Positions 1 to 7,622 of a stretch of DNA of 12,331 nucleotides are shown here, in pieces. Both the position numbers and the translations under genes were made by a program. The DNA is from CAZKTF01 sp964555565. Lineage in GTDB: Bacteria; Planctomycetota; JAJSAM01; JAKLKS01. The stretch is from NCBI GenBank assembly GCA_964555565.1, contig CAZKTF010000100.1:1-12331 (forward strand), in the 5' to 3' direction. The stretch's first letter is position 1; each line of letters opens with the position of its first letter. Below the pieces are notes generated by a model, which saw only the letters and a list, made by a program, of their open reading frames with translations, searched no databases and had not been told where the DNA came from.

Positions 1-272
1 GTCCCCGCGAGCCTCGCCAGCGCCTCCTCGGACCGCGCCCCGCCGAGCGGGACGGCCTCGTGGGCGGCGCGCAGGACCTCGGCGGCCCCGGCCGGGAACC
101 CGGCCGGGAGGACGAGCGGCGGGAGCCCTCCCGGCGCGGTCCCCCCGTTGCCGTGCACGCGGGGGGTGCCCGGGAGGTCCTCGACCCCGCCGGAGCCCCG
201 GAGCGCCAGCGCGGCCAGCGCGGCCGCGGCCGCGACCGCGAGTCCCCAGACGGCGGCTTCCCTGCGCTGCAT
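1..272 (-). CDS. Partial unknown protein with N-terminal signal/anchor segment
   Basis: An open frame enters from the left edge on the minus strand and begins at ATG 272-270; only the first 90 codons are in the window. The N-terminus has a basic start (MQRRE) followed by an alanine/leucine-rich hydrophobic stretch at about residues 7-25. There is no lipobox cysteine, so it looks like an uncleaved membrane anchor or a Sec signal peptide. The rest is Gly/Pro/Ala-rich and matches no family I recognise. Third codon positions are almost all G or C, as in the real genes nearby, which supports coding. AAGGAG (291-286) lies 13 bases upstream of the ATG, a long spacing. An in-frame TTG at 284 is too close to that site to be the start. 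The gene diverges from prkA across a 107-bp gap. Function unknown. Confidence 0.6.
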   Translation of the reverse strand, partial: MQRREAAVWGLAVAAAAALAALALRGSGGVEDLPGTPRVHGNGGTAPGGLPPLVLPAGFPAGAAEVLRAAHEAVPLGGARSEEALARLAG

Positions 273-307
273 CCGGCGGGGCAATCTCCTTCTCCCTGAC
301 CGGGAAG

Positions 308-335
308 AGTTTACGCCGGGGGCCGTGGTTGACCA
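308..335 (-). promoter_or_regulatory. Possible divergent promoter for the minus-strand gene
   Basis: Read on the minus strand, TGGTCA (335-330) and TAAACT (313-308) are 16 bases apart and each matches the sigma70 consensus at 4/6 positions. The -35 almost coincides with that of the prkA promoter on the other strand. The match is weak, so this is a suggestion only. Confidence 0.25.
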
Positions 336-338
336 CGG
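323..338. promoter_or_regulatory. Candidate operator: perfect inverted repeat over the -35 box
   Basis: CCGTGGT (323-329) and ACCACGG (332-338) form perfect 7-bp arms around a 2-bp centre and overlap the prkA -35 hexamer. Such a dyad at this position is typical of a repressor or activator site. No regulator is identified, and GC-rich sequence makes chance dyads fairly common. Confidence 0.4.
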
Positions 339-358
339 TCGGCGGACCCGCCTATGAT
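329..358 (+). promoter_or_regulatory. Sigma70-type promoter for the prkA operon
   Basis: TTGACC (329-334) and TATGAT (353-358) are separated by 18 bases and match the -35 and -10 consensus at 5/6 positions each. Transcription would start near 365, leaving a very short leader of about 15 bases that contains the AGGAGGTG Shine-Dalgarno (367-374) of prkA. The position just upstream of the first gene fits well. Activity is inferred. Confidence 0.65.
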
Positions 359-379
359 CGCGGGTCAGGAGGTGTGCGC

Positions 380-2442
<2,063 letters not shown>

Positions 2443-2443
<1 letters not shown>

Positions 2444-3555
2444 TGTCCGTCGAGCCCGTCGTCCGGCGCATCGACCAGGACGCCGGCCGCTTCCGCCGCA
2501 TCGTCCGCGGGCAGGTGCGCCAGAACCTCCGCCGCTTCGTCACCCAGGGGGAGCTGCTCGGCCGCGTCGGGAAGGACCGGGTCTCCATCCCGCTCCCGCA
2601 GGTCCGGCTCCCGCGCTTCACCTTCGGCGACAACCGGGCGAGCGGCGTCGGCATGGGCGGGGGGGAGGCGGGCCAGCCCGTGGCGGGGGAGGCCGGGGCC
2701 GGGCAGGCCGGCGAGTCCCCCGGGGAGCACGTCCTCGAGGTGGACGTGGAGCTGCGGGAGCTGGCCGAGATCCTGGGCGAGGAGCTCCGGCTCCCGCGGA
2801 TCCGCCCCCGCGGGAAGGAGCACGTGCTCGCCGACGTGCGCCGCTACCGGTCGCTGCGCCGCGTGGGGCCGGAGAGCCTCCGGCACTTCAAGAGGACCTT
2901 CCACCACGCGCTGCGGCGCAACCTGATGACCGGGACCTACGACCCGGAGCACCCCGTGGTGGTCCCCGAGCGGGCGGACCGCCGCTACCGCTCCTGGCGC
3001 GTGACCGAGGTCCCCCAGTCCAACGCCGCGGTCATCTACATGATGGACGTCTCGGGGTCCATGGGGAGCGAGCAGAAGGAGATCGTCCGCATCGAGGCCT
3101 TCTGGATCGACACCTGGATCCGCTCCCAGTACCGCAACATCGAGGTCCGCTACATCGTGCACGACGCGGCGGCCCGCGAGGTGGACCGCCACGCCTTCTT
3201 CCACCTCCGCGAGTCGGGGGGGACGAAGATCTCCTCCGCCTACGAGCTCTGCCACCGGATCGTCGAGGAGCGCTACTCGCCGATGGAGTGGAACGTCTAC
3301 CCCTTCCACTTCTCCGACGGGGACAACTGGAGCGGCGGGGACACCCGCTACTGCCTGCAGCTCCTCAAGGAGAAGCTCCTCCCCCGGGTGAACGTCTTCT
3401 GCTACGGGCAGGTGAAGAGCGCCTACGGGAGCGGGCAGTTCAAGGTGGACCTGGACAACGACTTCCGCGGGAACGAGCAGGTCCTCACCTCGGAGATCCC
3501 GGACCGGGACGGGATCCTCGCCTCCATCAAGACCTTCCTCGGGACGGGCAAGTAG
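2443..3555 (+). CDS. yhbH: DUF444 / YhbH-YeaH family VWA-like protein
   Basis: This is a 370-residue protein of the DUF444 family (Bacillus YhbH, E. coli YeaH), slightly short for the family. The N-terminus is basic (residues 1-60) and is followed by a Gly/Ala/Glu-rich low-complexity linker (about 66-95). A von Willebrand A-like fold occupies the C-terminal half: MIDAS-like DVSGSMGS at 202-209, ESGGTKIS around 257-264, and SDGDN at 291-295. Members are thought to be cytoplasmic partners of PrkA and are nearly always encoded next to it. The start is GTG 2443, overlapping the prkA TAG by one base, with GGAGG at 2434-2438 as the ribosome site. The frame is open far upstream, but that part is the shadow of prkA. 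The next gene starts 4 bases after the stop. The biochemical role is not established even in model organisms. Confidence 0.95.
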
Positions 3556-3559
3556 CGCC

Positions 3560-5083
3560 GTGTCCCTCCCCCCGGACCTGCGCCGCCTGCGCGACCGGAT
3601 CCGCGAGCACGCCGAGGAGGCGGGGCTCGACTTCTACGAGACGATCTTCGAGCTCCTGGACCACGACGCCCTGCACGAGGTGGCCGCCTACGGCGGCTTC
3701 CCGACCCGCTACCCGCACTGGCGCTTCGGGATGCAGTACGAGCAGCTCCGCAAGACCTATACCTACGGCCTGGGGAAGATCTACGAGCTCGTCATCAACA
3801 ACGACCCCTGCTACGCCTACCTCATGCGGTCCAACGCCACCGTGGACCAGAAGATCGTCATCGCCCACGTCTACGGGCACGCGGACTTCTTCAAGAACAA
3901 CGCCTGGTTCAAGCCCACCAACCGGAAGATGGTGGACGAGATGGCGAACCACGGGACGCGCATCCGGAGGTACGCCGACCGCTACGGGGCGGAGAAGGTC
4001 GAGAAGTTCCTGGACGACGCGCTCTGCCTCGAGAACCTCGTCGATCCCTTCGAGCCCTACGACCCGCCGAAGCCCCCGGCGCCCCCCGCGGAGACCGCGG
4101 CGGACGCCATCGACGAGGCGGAGCGCCACCTCGACGAGAGGCTCCCGAAGCTCAAGTCCGGCTCGGGCTACATGGACCGCTACGTGAACCCCCCCGAGGC
4201 GATGGAGCGCGAGCGCCGCCGCATGGCGAAGGACCTGGAGCGCCAGCGCCGCTTCCCGCCGGAGCCGCGCCGCGACGTCGTGGGGTTCCTCCAGGAGAAC
4301 GCCCCGCTCTCCTCCTGGCAGCGGGACGTCCTGGGGATCGTGCGCGCCGAGGCCCTCTACTTCGCCCCCCAGGGGATGACCAAGGTGATGAACGAGGGCT
4401 GGGCGACCTTCTGGCACTCGACGATCCTCACGGAGCGTGCGCTCTCCGACGACGAGCTCGTGGACTACGCGGACGTGCATGCGGCCACGCTCGCGACGCC
4501 GCCGGGGGGGCTCAACCCCTACAAGCTCGGGCTGGAGCTGTGGCGGGACATCCAGGACCGCTGGGACCGGGGGCGGTTCGGGCGGGAGTACCGGGACTGC
4601 GAGGACTGGGAGCGGCGCCGCTCCTGGGACCGCAAGACCGGCCAGGGCCGGCAGAAGATCTTCGAGGTCCGCCGCGCCTACAACGACGTCTCCTTCCTGG
4701 ACGAGTTCCTCACCGAGGAGTTCTGCGAGGAGCACCGGATGTTCGTGTACCGGCGGGGCCCGGACGGGGCCCAGACGGTGGCCACGAGGGAGTTCGCGCA
4801 GGTGAAGCAGACCCTGCTGCGCGACTTCACCAACCTGGGGAGCCCGATCATCGTGGTCCACGACGCCAACTTCCGCAACCGCGGGGAGCTGCTCCTCCGG
4901 CACAGGTGGGACGGCCTCGACCTCAAGCTCGACTGGGCGCGCGACACGCTGGAGTCGGTCCGCCGCGTCTGGGGCCGCCCCGTGCACATCGAGACCACGC
5001 TGGACGGGAAGGGGCGGATCCTCTCCTTCGACGGCGACCGGCACACCTCGCAGGACGTGAAGGTGGACCCGGAGGCGGCCTAG
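3560..5083 (+). CDS. spoVR: SpoVR / YcgB family protein
   Basis: This is a 507-residue protein, close to E. coli YcgB (about 510) and longer than Bacillus SpoVR. Recognisable family blocks are FYETIFELLDHDALHEVAAY (25-44), AYGGFPTRYPHWRFG (43-57), a YELVINNDPCYAYL block (75-88), IAHVYGHADFFKNN (101-114) and the hallmark MNEGWATFWH (277-286). The paired HVYGH and EGWATFWH motifs look metal-site-like, but no activity is proven for the family. Bacillus SpoVR affects spore cortex formation, and non-sporulating relatives use it in stress or stationary phase. The chosen start is GTG 3560, 4 bases after the yhbH stop. No strong Shine-Dalgarno is visible, so translation probably depends on coupling. 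Presence of this gene does not show that the organism makes spores. Confidence 0.95.
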   Translation: MSLPPDLRRLRDRIREHAEEAGLDFYETIFELLDHDALHEVAAYGGFPTRYPHWRFGMQYEQLRKTYTYGLGKIYELVINNDPCYAYLMRSNATVDQKIVIAHVYGHADFFKNNAWFKPTNRKMVDEMANHGTRIRRYADRYGAEKVEKFLDDALCLENLVDPFEPYDPPKPPAPPAETAADAIDEAERHLDERLPKLKSGSGYMDRYVNPPEAMERERRRMAKDLERQRRFPPEPRRDVVGFLQENAPLSSWQRDVLGIVRAEALYFAPQGMTKVMNEGWATFWHSTILTERALSDDELVDYADVHAATLATPPGGLNPYKLGLELWRDIQDRWDRGRFGREYRDCEDWERRRSWDRKTGQGRQKIFEVRRAYNDVSFLDEFLTEEFCEEHRMFVYRRGPDGAQTVATREFAQVKQTLLRDFTNLGSPIIVVHDANFRNRGELLLRHRWDGLDLKLDWARDTLESVRRVWGRPVHIETTLDGKGRILSFDGDRHTSQDVKVDPEAA

Positions 5084-5107
5084 CGGCCGCCCGCGGGAGA
5101 CGACCGC

Positions 5108-6334
5108 ATGGCGCTTCGGCTGACGACGGCGGGGGAGTCCCACGGCCCGGGGGTCCTCGCGGTGCTGGAGGGGCTCCCCGCGGGGCTGCCCCTCGACCCG
5201 GCGGCGATCGACGCGCTGCTGGGCCGCCGGCAGCGGGGCTACGGCCGCGGGGCGCGGATGCGGATCGAGCAGGACCGCGTGGAGGTCCTCGCGGGGCTCC
5301 GCGGGGGGCGCACGCTCGGGAGCCCGCTCGCGCTCCTCGTGCGCAACCGGGACGCATCGCTCGAGCGCCTCGCGCCGGTCACGCGGCCCCGGCCCGGGCA
5401 CGCGGACCTGGCCGGGATGCTCAAGTTCGGGACGCGGGACGCCCGCGACGTCCTGGAGAGGGCCTCGGCCCGTTCCACGGCGGCGACGACGGCGGCGGGG
5501 GCCGCGGCGGCGCTCCTCCTCCGCGCGCTCGGGGTCGAGGTGGCGGGGTTCGTCCGCTCCCTGGGGACCGTCGAGGCCGGCGCGGTCCCCGGGGACCTGG
5601 CCGGGCTCCGGGCGGCGCGAGACAAGAGCGAGTTCGCCTGCCCCGACCGGTCCGCCGCCCCGGCGATGAAACGGCTCGTGGACGAGGCGAAGGCGCGCGG
5701 CGACACCGTGGGAGGCGTCGTCGAGGTGTGGGCCGAGGGGGTCCCGCCCGGCCTCGGGGACTACCGGACGCGGGACCAGCGCCTCGACGGGCGGCTGGCC
5801 CTGGCGCTCATGGCCATCCCCGCCATCAAGGGGGTCGAGATCGGCCTCGGGTTCGCCTCGGCACTGCTGCCGGGCTCGCGGGTGCACGACGCGATCCTCC
5901 CCGCGGAGGGACGCGGCGGCCTCCCGCGCCGCGGCTCCAACCGGGCCGGCGGGATCGAGGGGGGCGTGACCAACGGGGAACGGGTCGTGGTGCGGGCCGC
6001 CATGAAGCCCCTCTCCACGCTGCGGGAGGCGCTCCCGAGCGTGGACGCCCTGACCGGCGGCGTGGTCCGCGCGTCGGTGCAGCGGAGCGACGTCTCGGCC
6101 GTGCCCGCCGCCTCCGTGGTGGCCGAGGCCGCGGTCGCGCTCGAACTGGCCGCGGCGCTCCTCGAGAAGACCGGGGGGGACTCGCTGGCGGAGGTCCGCC
6201 GGAACCTCGAGGCCTACCTCGCCGCCGCGTGCGGCGTCTTCCCGCCGCCCCGGGGCGTGCGCCGCGGCCGCCGCACGGCCGGCCGGACCGCCCCCCGTGG
6301 AAGTTCCTCCGGCGGCCGCCGCGGCGGCCGCTGA
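5108..6334 (+). CDS. aroC: Chorismate synthase
   Basis: The enzyme converts 5-enolpyruvylshikimate-3-phosphate to chorismate with reduced FMN, the last common step of aromatic amino acid synthesis, in the cytoplasm. Seen: GESHGPGV with His12; RPGHAD with the second active-site His98; RASARST at 118-124; NRAGGIEGGVTNGE at 278-291; KPLSTL at 300-305; and RSDVSAVPAASVVAEA at 326-341. At 408 residues it is longer than most AroC proteins (about 360-390). After the usual family end (AEVRRNLEAYL, to 371) there is an Arg/Gly/Pro-rich tail of about 36 residues. The second signature reads ARSTAATT where most homologues have ARETxxRV. The start is ATG 5108 with GGGAGA (5095-5100), 24 bases after spoVR, so it is probably part of the same operon, which is not a typical aroC neighbourhood. 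Confidence 0.95.
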   Translation: MALRLTTAGESHGPGVLAVLEGLPAGLPLDPAAIDALLGRRQRGYGRGARMRIEQDRVEVLAGLRGGRTLGSPLALLVRNRDASLERLAPVTRPRPGHADLAGMLKFGTRDARDVLERASARSTAATTAAGAAAALLLRALGVEVAGFVRSLGTVEAGAVPGDLAGLRAARDKSEFACPDRSAAPAMKRLVDEAKARGDTVGGVVEVWAEGVPPGLGDYRTRDQRLDGRLALALMAIPAIKGVEIGLGFASALLPGSRVHDAILPAEGRGGLPRRGSNRAGGIEGGVTNGERVVVRAAMKPLSTLREALPSVDALTGGVVRASVQRSDVSAVPAASVVAEAAVALELAAALLEKTGGDSLAEVRRNLEAYLAAACGVFPPPRGVRRGRRTAGRTAPRGSSSGGRRGGR

Positions 6335-6356
6335 GCACCCCGGCGATCGCCCGGGG
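6312..6356 (+). terminator. GC-rich dyads at the end of aroC, possible transcription end
   Basis: Two dyads lie at and just after the aroC stop. GCGGCCGCC (6312-6320) and GGCGGCCGC (6323-6331) are perfect inverted copies. CCCCGGCG (6338-6345) pairs with CGCC-GGGG (6348-6356) apart from one extra C at 6352. There is no T-tract, so this is not a classical intrinsic terminator. It could slow polymerase or mark an mRNA end, or be chance in GC-rich DNA. Confidence 0.25.
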
Positions 6357-6378
6357 CCCGCGACGGGCGTCATGCCCT

Positions 6379-6398
6379 CGTAGGTCTACGGATTGACA
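6379..6398 (+). repeat. Shared box, copy A (palindrome plus TTGACA)
   Basis: CGTAGGTCTACGGATTGACA. The first 12 bases form a CGTAG-GT-CTACG dyad and the last six are a consensus -35 hexamer (6393-6398). It is identical over 20 bases to copy C at 7360-7379, upstream of the kinase operon, and lies exactly 30 bp upstream of copy B. A weak -10 (TACGAA, 6417-6422) follows at 18 bases and falls inside copy B. Confidence 0.85.
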
Positions 6399-6408
6399 CC
6401 CGATCATG

Positions 6409-6428
6409 CGTAGGTCTACGAATAGACA
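6409..6428 (+). repeat. Shared box, copy B (palindrome plus TAGACA)
   Basis: This copy differs from A at two positions: CGTAGGTCTACG is exact, followed by AATAGACA instead of GATTGACA. The 12-bp dyad directly abuts the -35-like TAGACA, as an activator site at a class II promoter would. Confidence 0.85.
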
Positions 6429-6451
6429 GGATGGGAACGGGTCCCTATGGT
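6423..6451 (+). promoter_or_regulatory. Candidate promoter for the LuxR-type regulator
   Basis: TAGACA (6423-6428) and TATGGT (6446-6451) are 17 bases apart, matching the sigma70 consensus at 5/6 and 4/6. The predicted start is near 6458, giving a leader of about 90 bases before GTG 6548. The shared box copies A and B sit at about -80 to -38 relative to it. An alternative upstream promoter (TTGACA 6393, TACGAA 6417) is also possible. Confidence 0.45.
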
Positions 6452-6539
6452 TCCCACCTTCTCCTGTTGCCTTTCGGTGTGGCAACGGAAGGGCCAAGAC
6501 TCTTGCCCCGGAAACCTCTTCACGACCCGACGAAGGAGG
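6432..6539 (+). promoter_or_regulatory. Structured leader with Shine-Dalgarno-sequestering hairpin
   Basis: Four consecutive hairpins can be drawn. H1: TGGGAAC (6432-6438) with GTTCCCA (6450-6456). H2: CTGTTGCC (6464-6471) with GGCAACGG (6481-6488), including one T-G pair. H3: GGG-C-CAAG (6491-6498) with CTTG-C-CCC (6502-6509). H4: CCTCTTC (6515-6521) with GAAGGAGG (6532-6539), with G6535 bulged. H4 covers the whole ribosome-binding site of the regulator gene. I do not recognise a known riboswitch class. Depending on which promoter is used, H1 may be DNA operator rather than RNA. Confidence 0.4.
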
Positions 6540-6547
6540 ACGTGCCG

Positions 6548-7264
6548 GTGCAAGCCTGTCGGTGCAGGGGCAAGTGCCGCAAGGCCCACCCGACCACGAT
6601 CGTGCTGGTCGAAGCCCACGTGGTCGTCCGGGACGGCCTCCGGCTCCTCCTCCAGGGCCAGCCGGGTTTCTCGGTCGTGGGCGAGGCGTCGGACGGCCTC
6701 CACGCCCTCGCACTGATCGAGCGGCGGAAGCCGTCCGTCGTGGTCATGGACCCGATGCTCCCGGGGCTGGGCGGCCTCGAGGTCGCGCGGCGGGTCAGGG
6801 AGCGGTTCCCCCGGATCAGGATCGTGGTCCTCTCGATGCTCGCGGACGACGCCCAGGTGCACGCGGCCTTCCAGAACGGGGTTTCCGCGTACGTCCTCAA
6901 GGAGGCCGGCGCGTCCACCCTGGTCCGGGCCATCCACGAGGCCGTCGCGGGGAGACGGTACCTCAGCCCGCCGCTGACGGTACGCGCGCTCGAGGAGTAC
7001 GCGCGGAAGGCACGCGGGGCGGGCGCGGACCCGTACCAGACGCTCACGAACCGGGAGCGGCAGGTGCTCCACATGACGGCCGAAGGCCAGAGCAGCGCCT
7101 CCATCGGCTGGTGCCTCCGGATCAGCGCCCGGACCGCGGAGACGCACCGGGCCAACGCGATGCGCAAGCTGGGGCTCAGGAACCGCACGGACCTGATCCG
7201 GTACGCCCTGGCGCGAGGCATCCTCCGTCTCGAGAGGACGCGTGGTGGAGGCCCGCAAGCGTAG
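6548..7264 (+). CDS. LuxR/NarL-family response regulator with altered receiver
   Basis: This is a 238-residue protein with an N-terminal receiver (about 16-138) and a C-terminal LuxR-type helix-turn-helix (about 164-228; LTNRERQVL ... AETHRANAMRKLGLRNR). The phosphoacceptor Asp68 (VVVMDPMLPG), Ser96 and Lys118 are all present. The usual acidic pair at the end of the first strand (DD or ED) reads Glu22-Ala23 (VLVEAHVVVRDGL), so one Mg-binding carboxylate is missing. The recognition region is unusual (AEGQSSASIGWCLRIS in place of the common AEGxSNKEIA pattern). A 15-residue Cys/Arg/Lys-rich extension with C4, C6 and C10 precedes the receiver. The start is GTG 6548, with AAGGAGG (6533-6539) 8 bases upstream; GTG 6542 is only 2 bases from that site. 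It is the only DNA-binding protein in the island and probably acts on the shared boxes (inference). Confidence 0.9.
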   Translation: MQACRCRGKCRKAHPTTIVLVEAHVVVRDGLRLLLQGQPGFSVVGEASDGLHALALIERRKPSVVVMDPMLPGLGGLEVARRVRERFPRIRIVVLSMLADDAQVHAAFQNGVSAYVLKEAGASTLVRAIHEAVAGRRYLSPPLTVRALEEYARKARGAGADPYQTLTNRERQVLHMTAEGQSSASIGWCLRISARTAETHRANAMRKLGLRNRTDLIRYALARGILRLERTRGGGPQA

Positions 7265-7295
7265 GCCGTGCGGGGCTGACGGGTGAAGGGCCCTC

Positions 7296-7348
7296 GCCGC
7301 GCGGGGGGACGGGCCGGGAAGGCCAAGCGCGAAGCGCACCCGCGCGGC
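7296..7348 (+). repeat. 10-bp inverted repeat enclosing two small hairpins
   Basis: GCCGCGCGGG (7296-7305) and CCCGCGCGGC (7339-7348) are perfect inverted copies. The intervening 33 bases hold GGCC-GGGAA-GGCC (7312-7324) and GCGC-GAA-GCGC (7327-7337), so the RNA could form a three-way junction. It sits between the regulator stop and shared box copy C. It could end the upstream transcript, although no T-run follows, or it could be chance in GC-rich sequence. Confidence 0.35.
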
Positions 7349-7359
7349 CCCACTGCCTA

Positions 7360-7379
7360 CGTAGGTCTACGGATTGACA
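7360..7379 (+). repeat. Shared box, copy C, upstream of the kinase operon
   Basis: CGTAGGTCTACGGATTGACA, identical over 20 bases to copy A. It is preceded by CTA, so the left part reads CTACGTAGGTCTACG, which contains the TACGTAG core reminiscent of FixJ/NarL-family sites. TTGACA (7374-7379) is a perfect -35, but no good -10 appears 16-18 bases downstream (CACCCT at 17), as might be expected of an activator-dependent promoter. Confidence 0.85.
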
Positions 7380-7382
7380 TGG

Positions 7383-7548
7383 GTCACCCCCCTCGTCACC
7401 CTCACCACGGTCGCAGGGGGTGACGTGCACACGAGGATGTCCGGGGGGCGGGCCGCGCGGGATGAGGGCAGCCTGCCCTCCGCTTGCGATTCGCACACGT
7501 TCCGTCTCCACTCCTGTCCGGCAGGTGCCGTCGCCGTCCCGACGGCAC
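7383..7548 (+). promoter_or_regulatory. Hairpin-rich leader of the kinase operon
   Basis: The 243 bases between box C and the chosen kinase start look non-coding. Seen hairpins: GTCACCCCCCT (7383-7393) with AGGGGGTGAC (7415-7424), one base short on the right; GAGGGCA-GCC-TGCCCTC (7464-7480), perfect 7 bp; TGCG-ATT-CGCA (7486 region, 7485-7495); CCTG-TCCGG-CAGG (7513-7525); and GTGCCGTC (7525-7532) with GACGGCAC (7541-7548), perfect 8 bp. Nothing else is visible from 7549 to 7622. The stretch could instead be an N-terminal extension of the kinase, because the frame stays open back to 7374. Confidence 0.35.
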
Positions 7549-7622
7549 TCGTCCCTTCCGCGGCGCTCGCGGGCTGCCTCCACGGCGACCGATCCCTGCA
7601 CGCCTTGGGCCCCTCCTCGACG

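Noticed and set aside
60..357. Small plus-strand frames at the left end
   Set aside because: They lie opposite the better-supported minus-strand partial gene and run into the prkA promoter; no ribosome site or family.
329..379. Longer prkA start at TTG 329
   Set aside because: The TTG is part of the -35 hexamer and upstream of the likely transcription start; ATG 380 has a strong, well-spaced ribosome site.
6431..6547. Longer start of the LuxR regulator at ATG 6431
   Set aside because: It would translate the promoter and leader (MGTGPYGSHLLLLPFG...) without a ribosome site; GTG 6548 has AAGGAGG at 8 bases.
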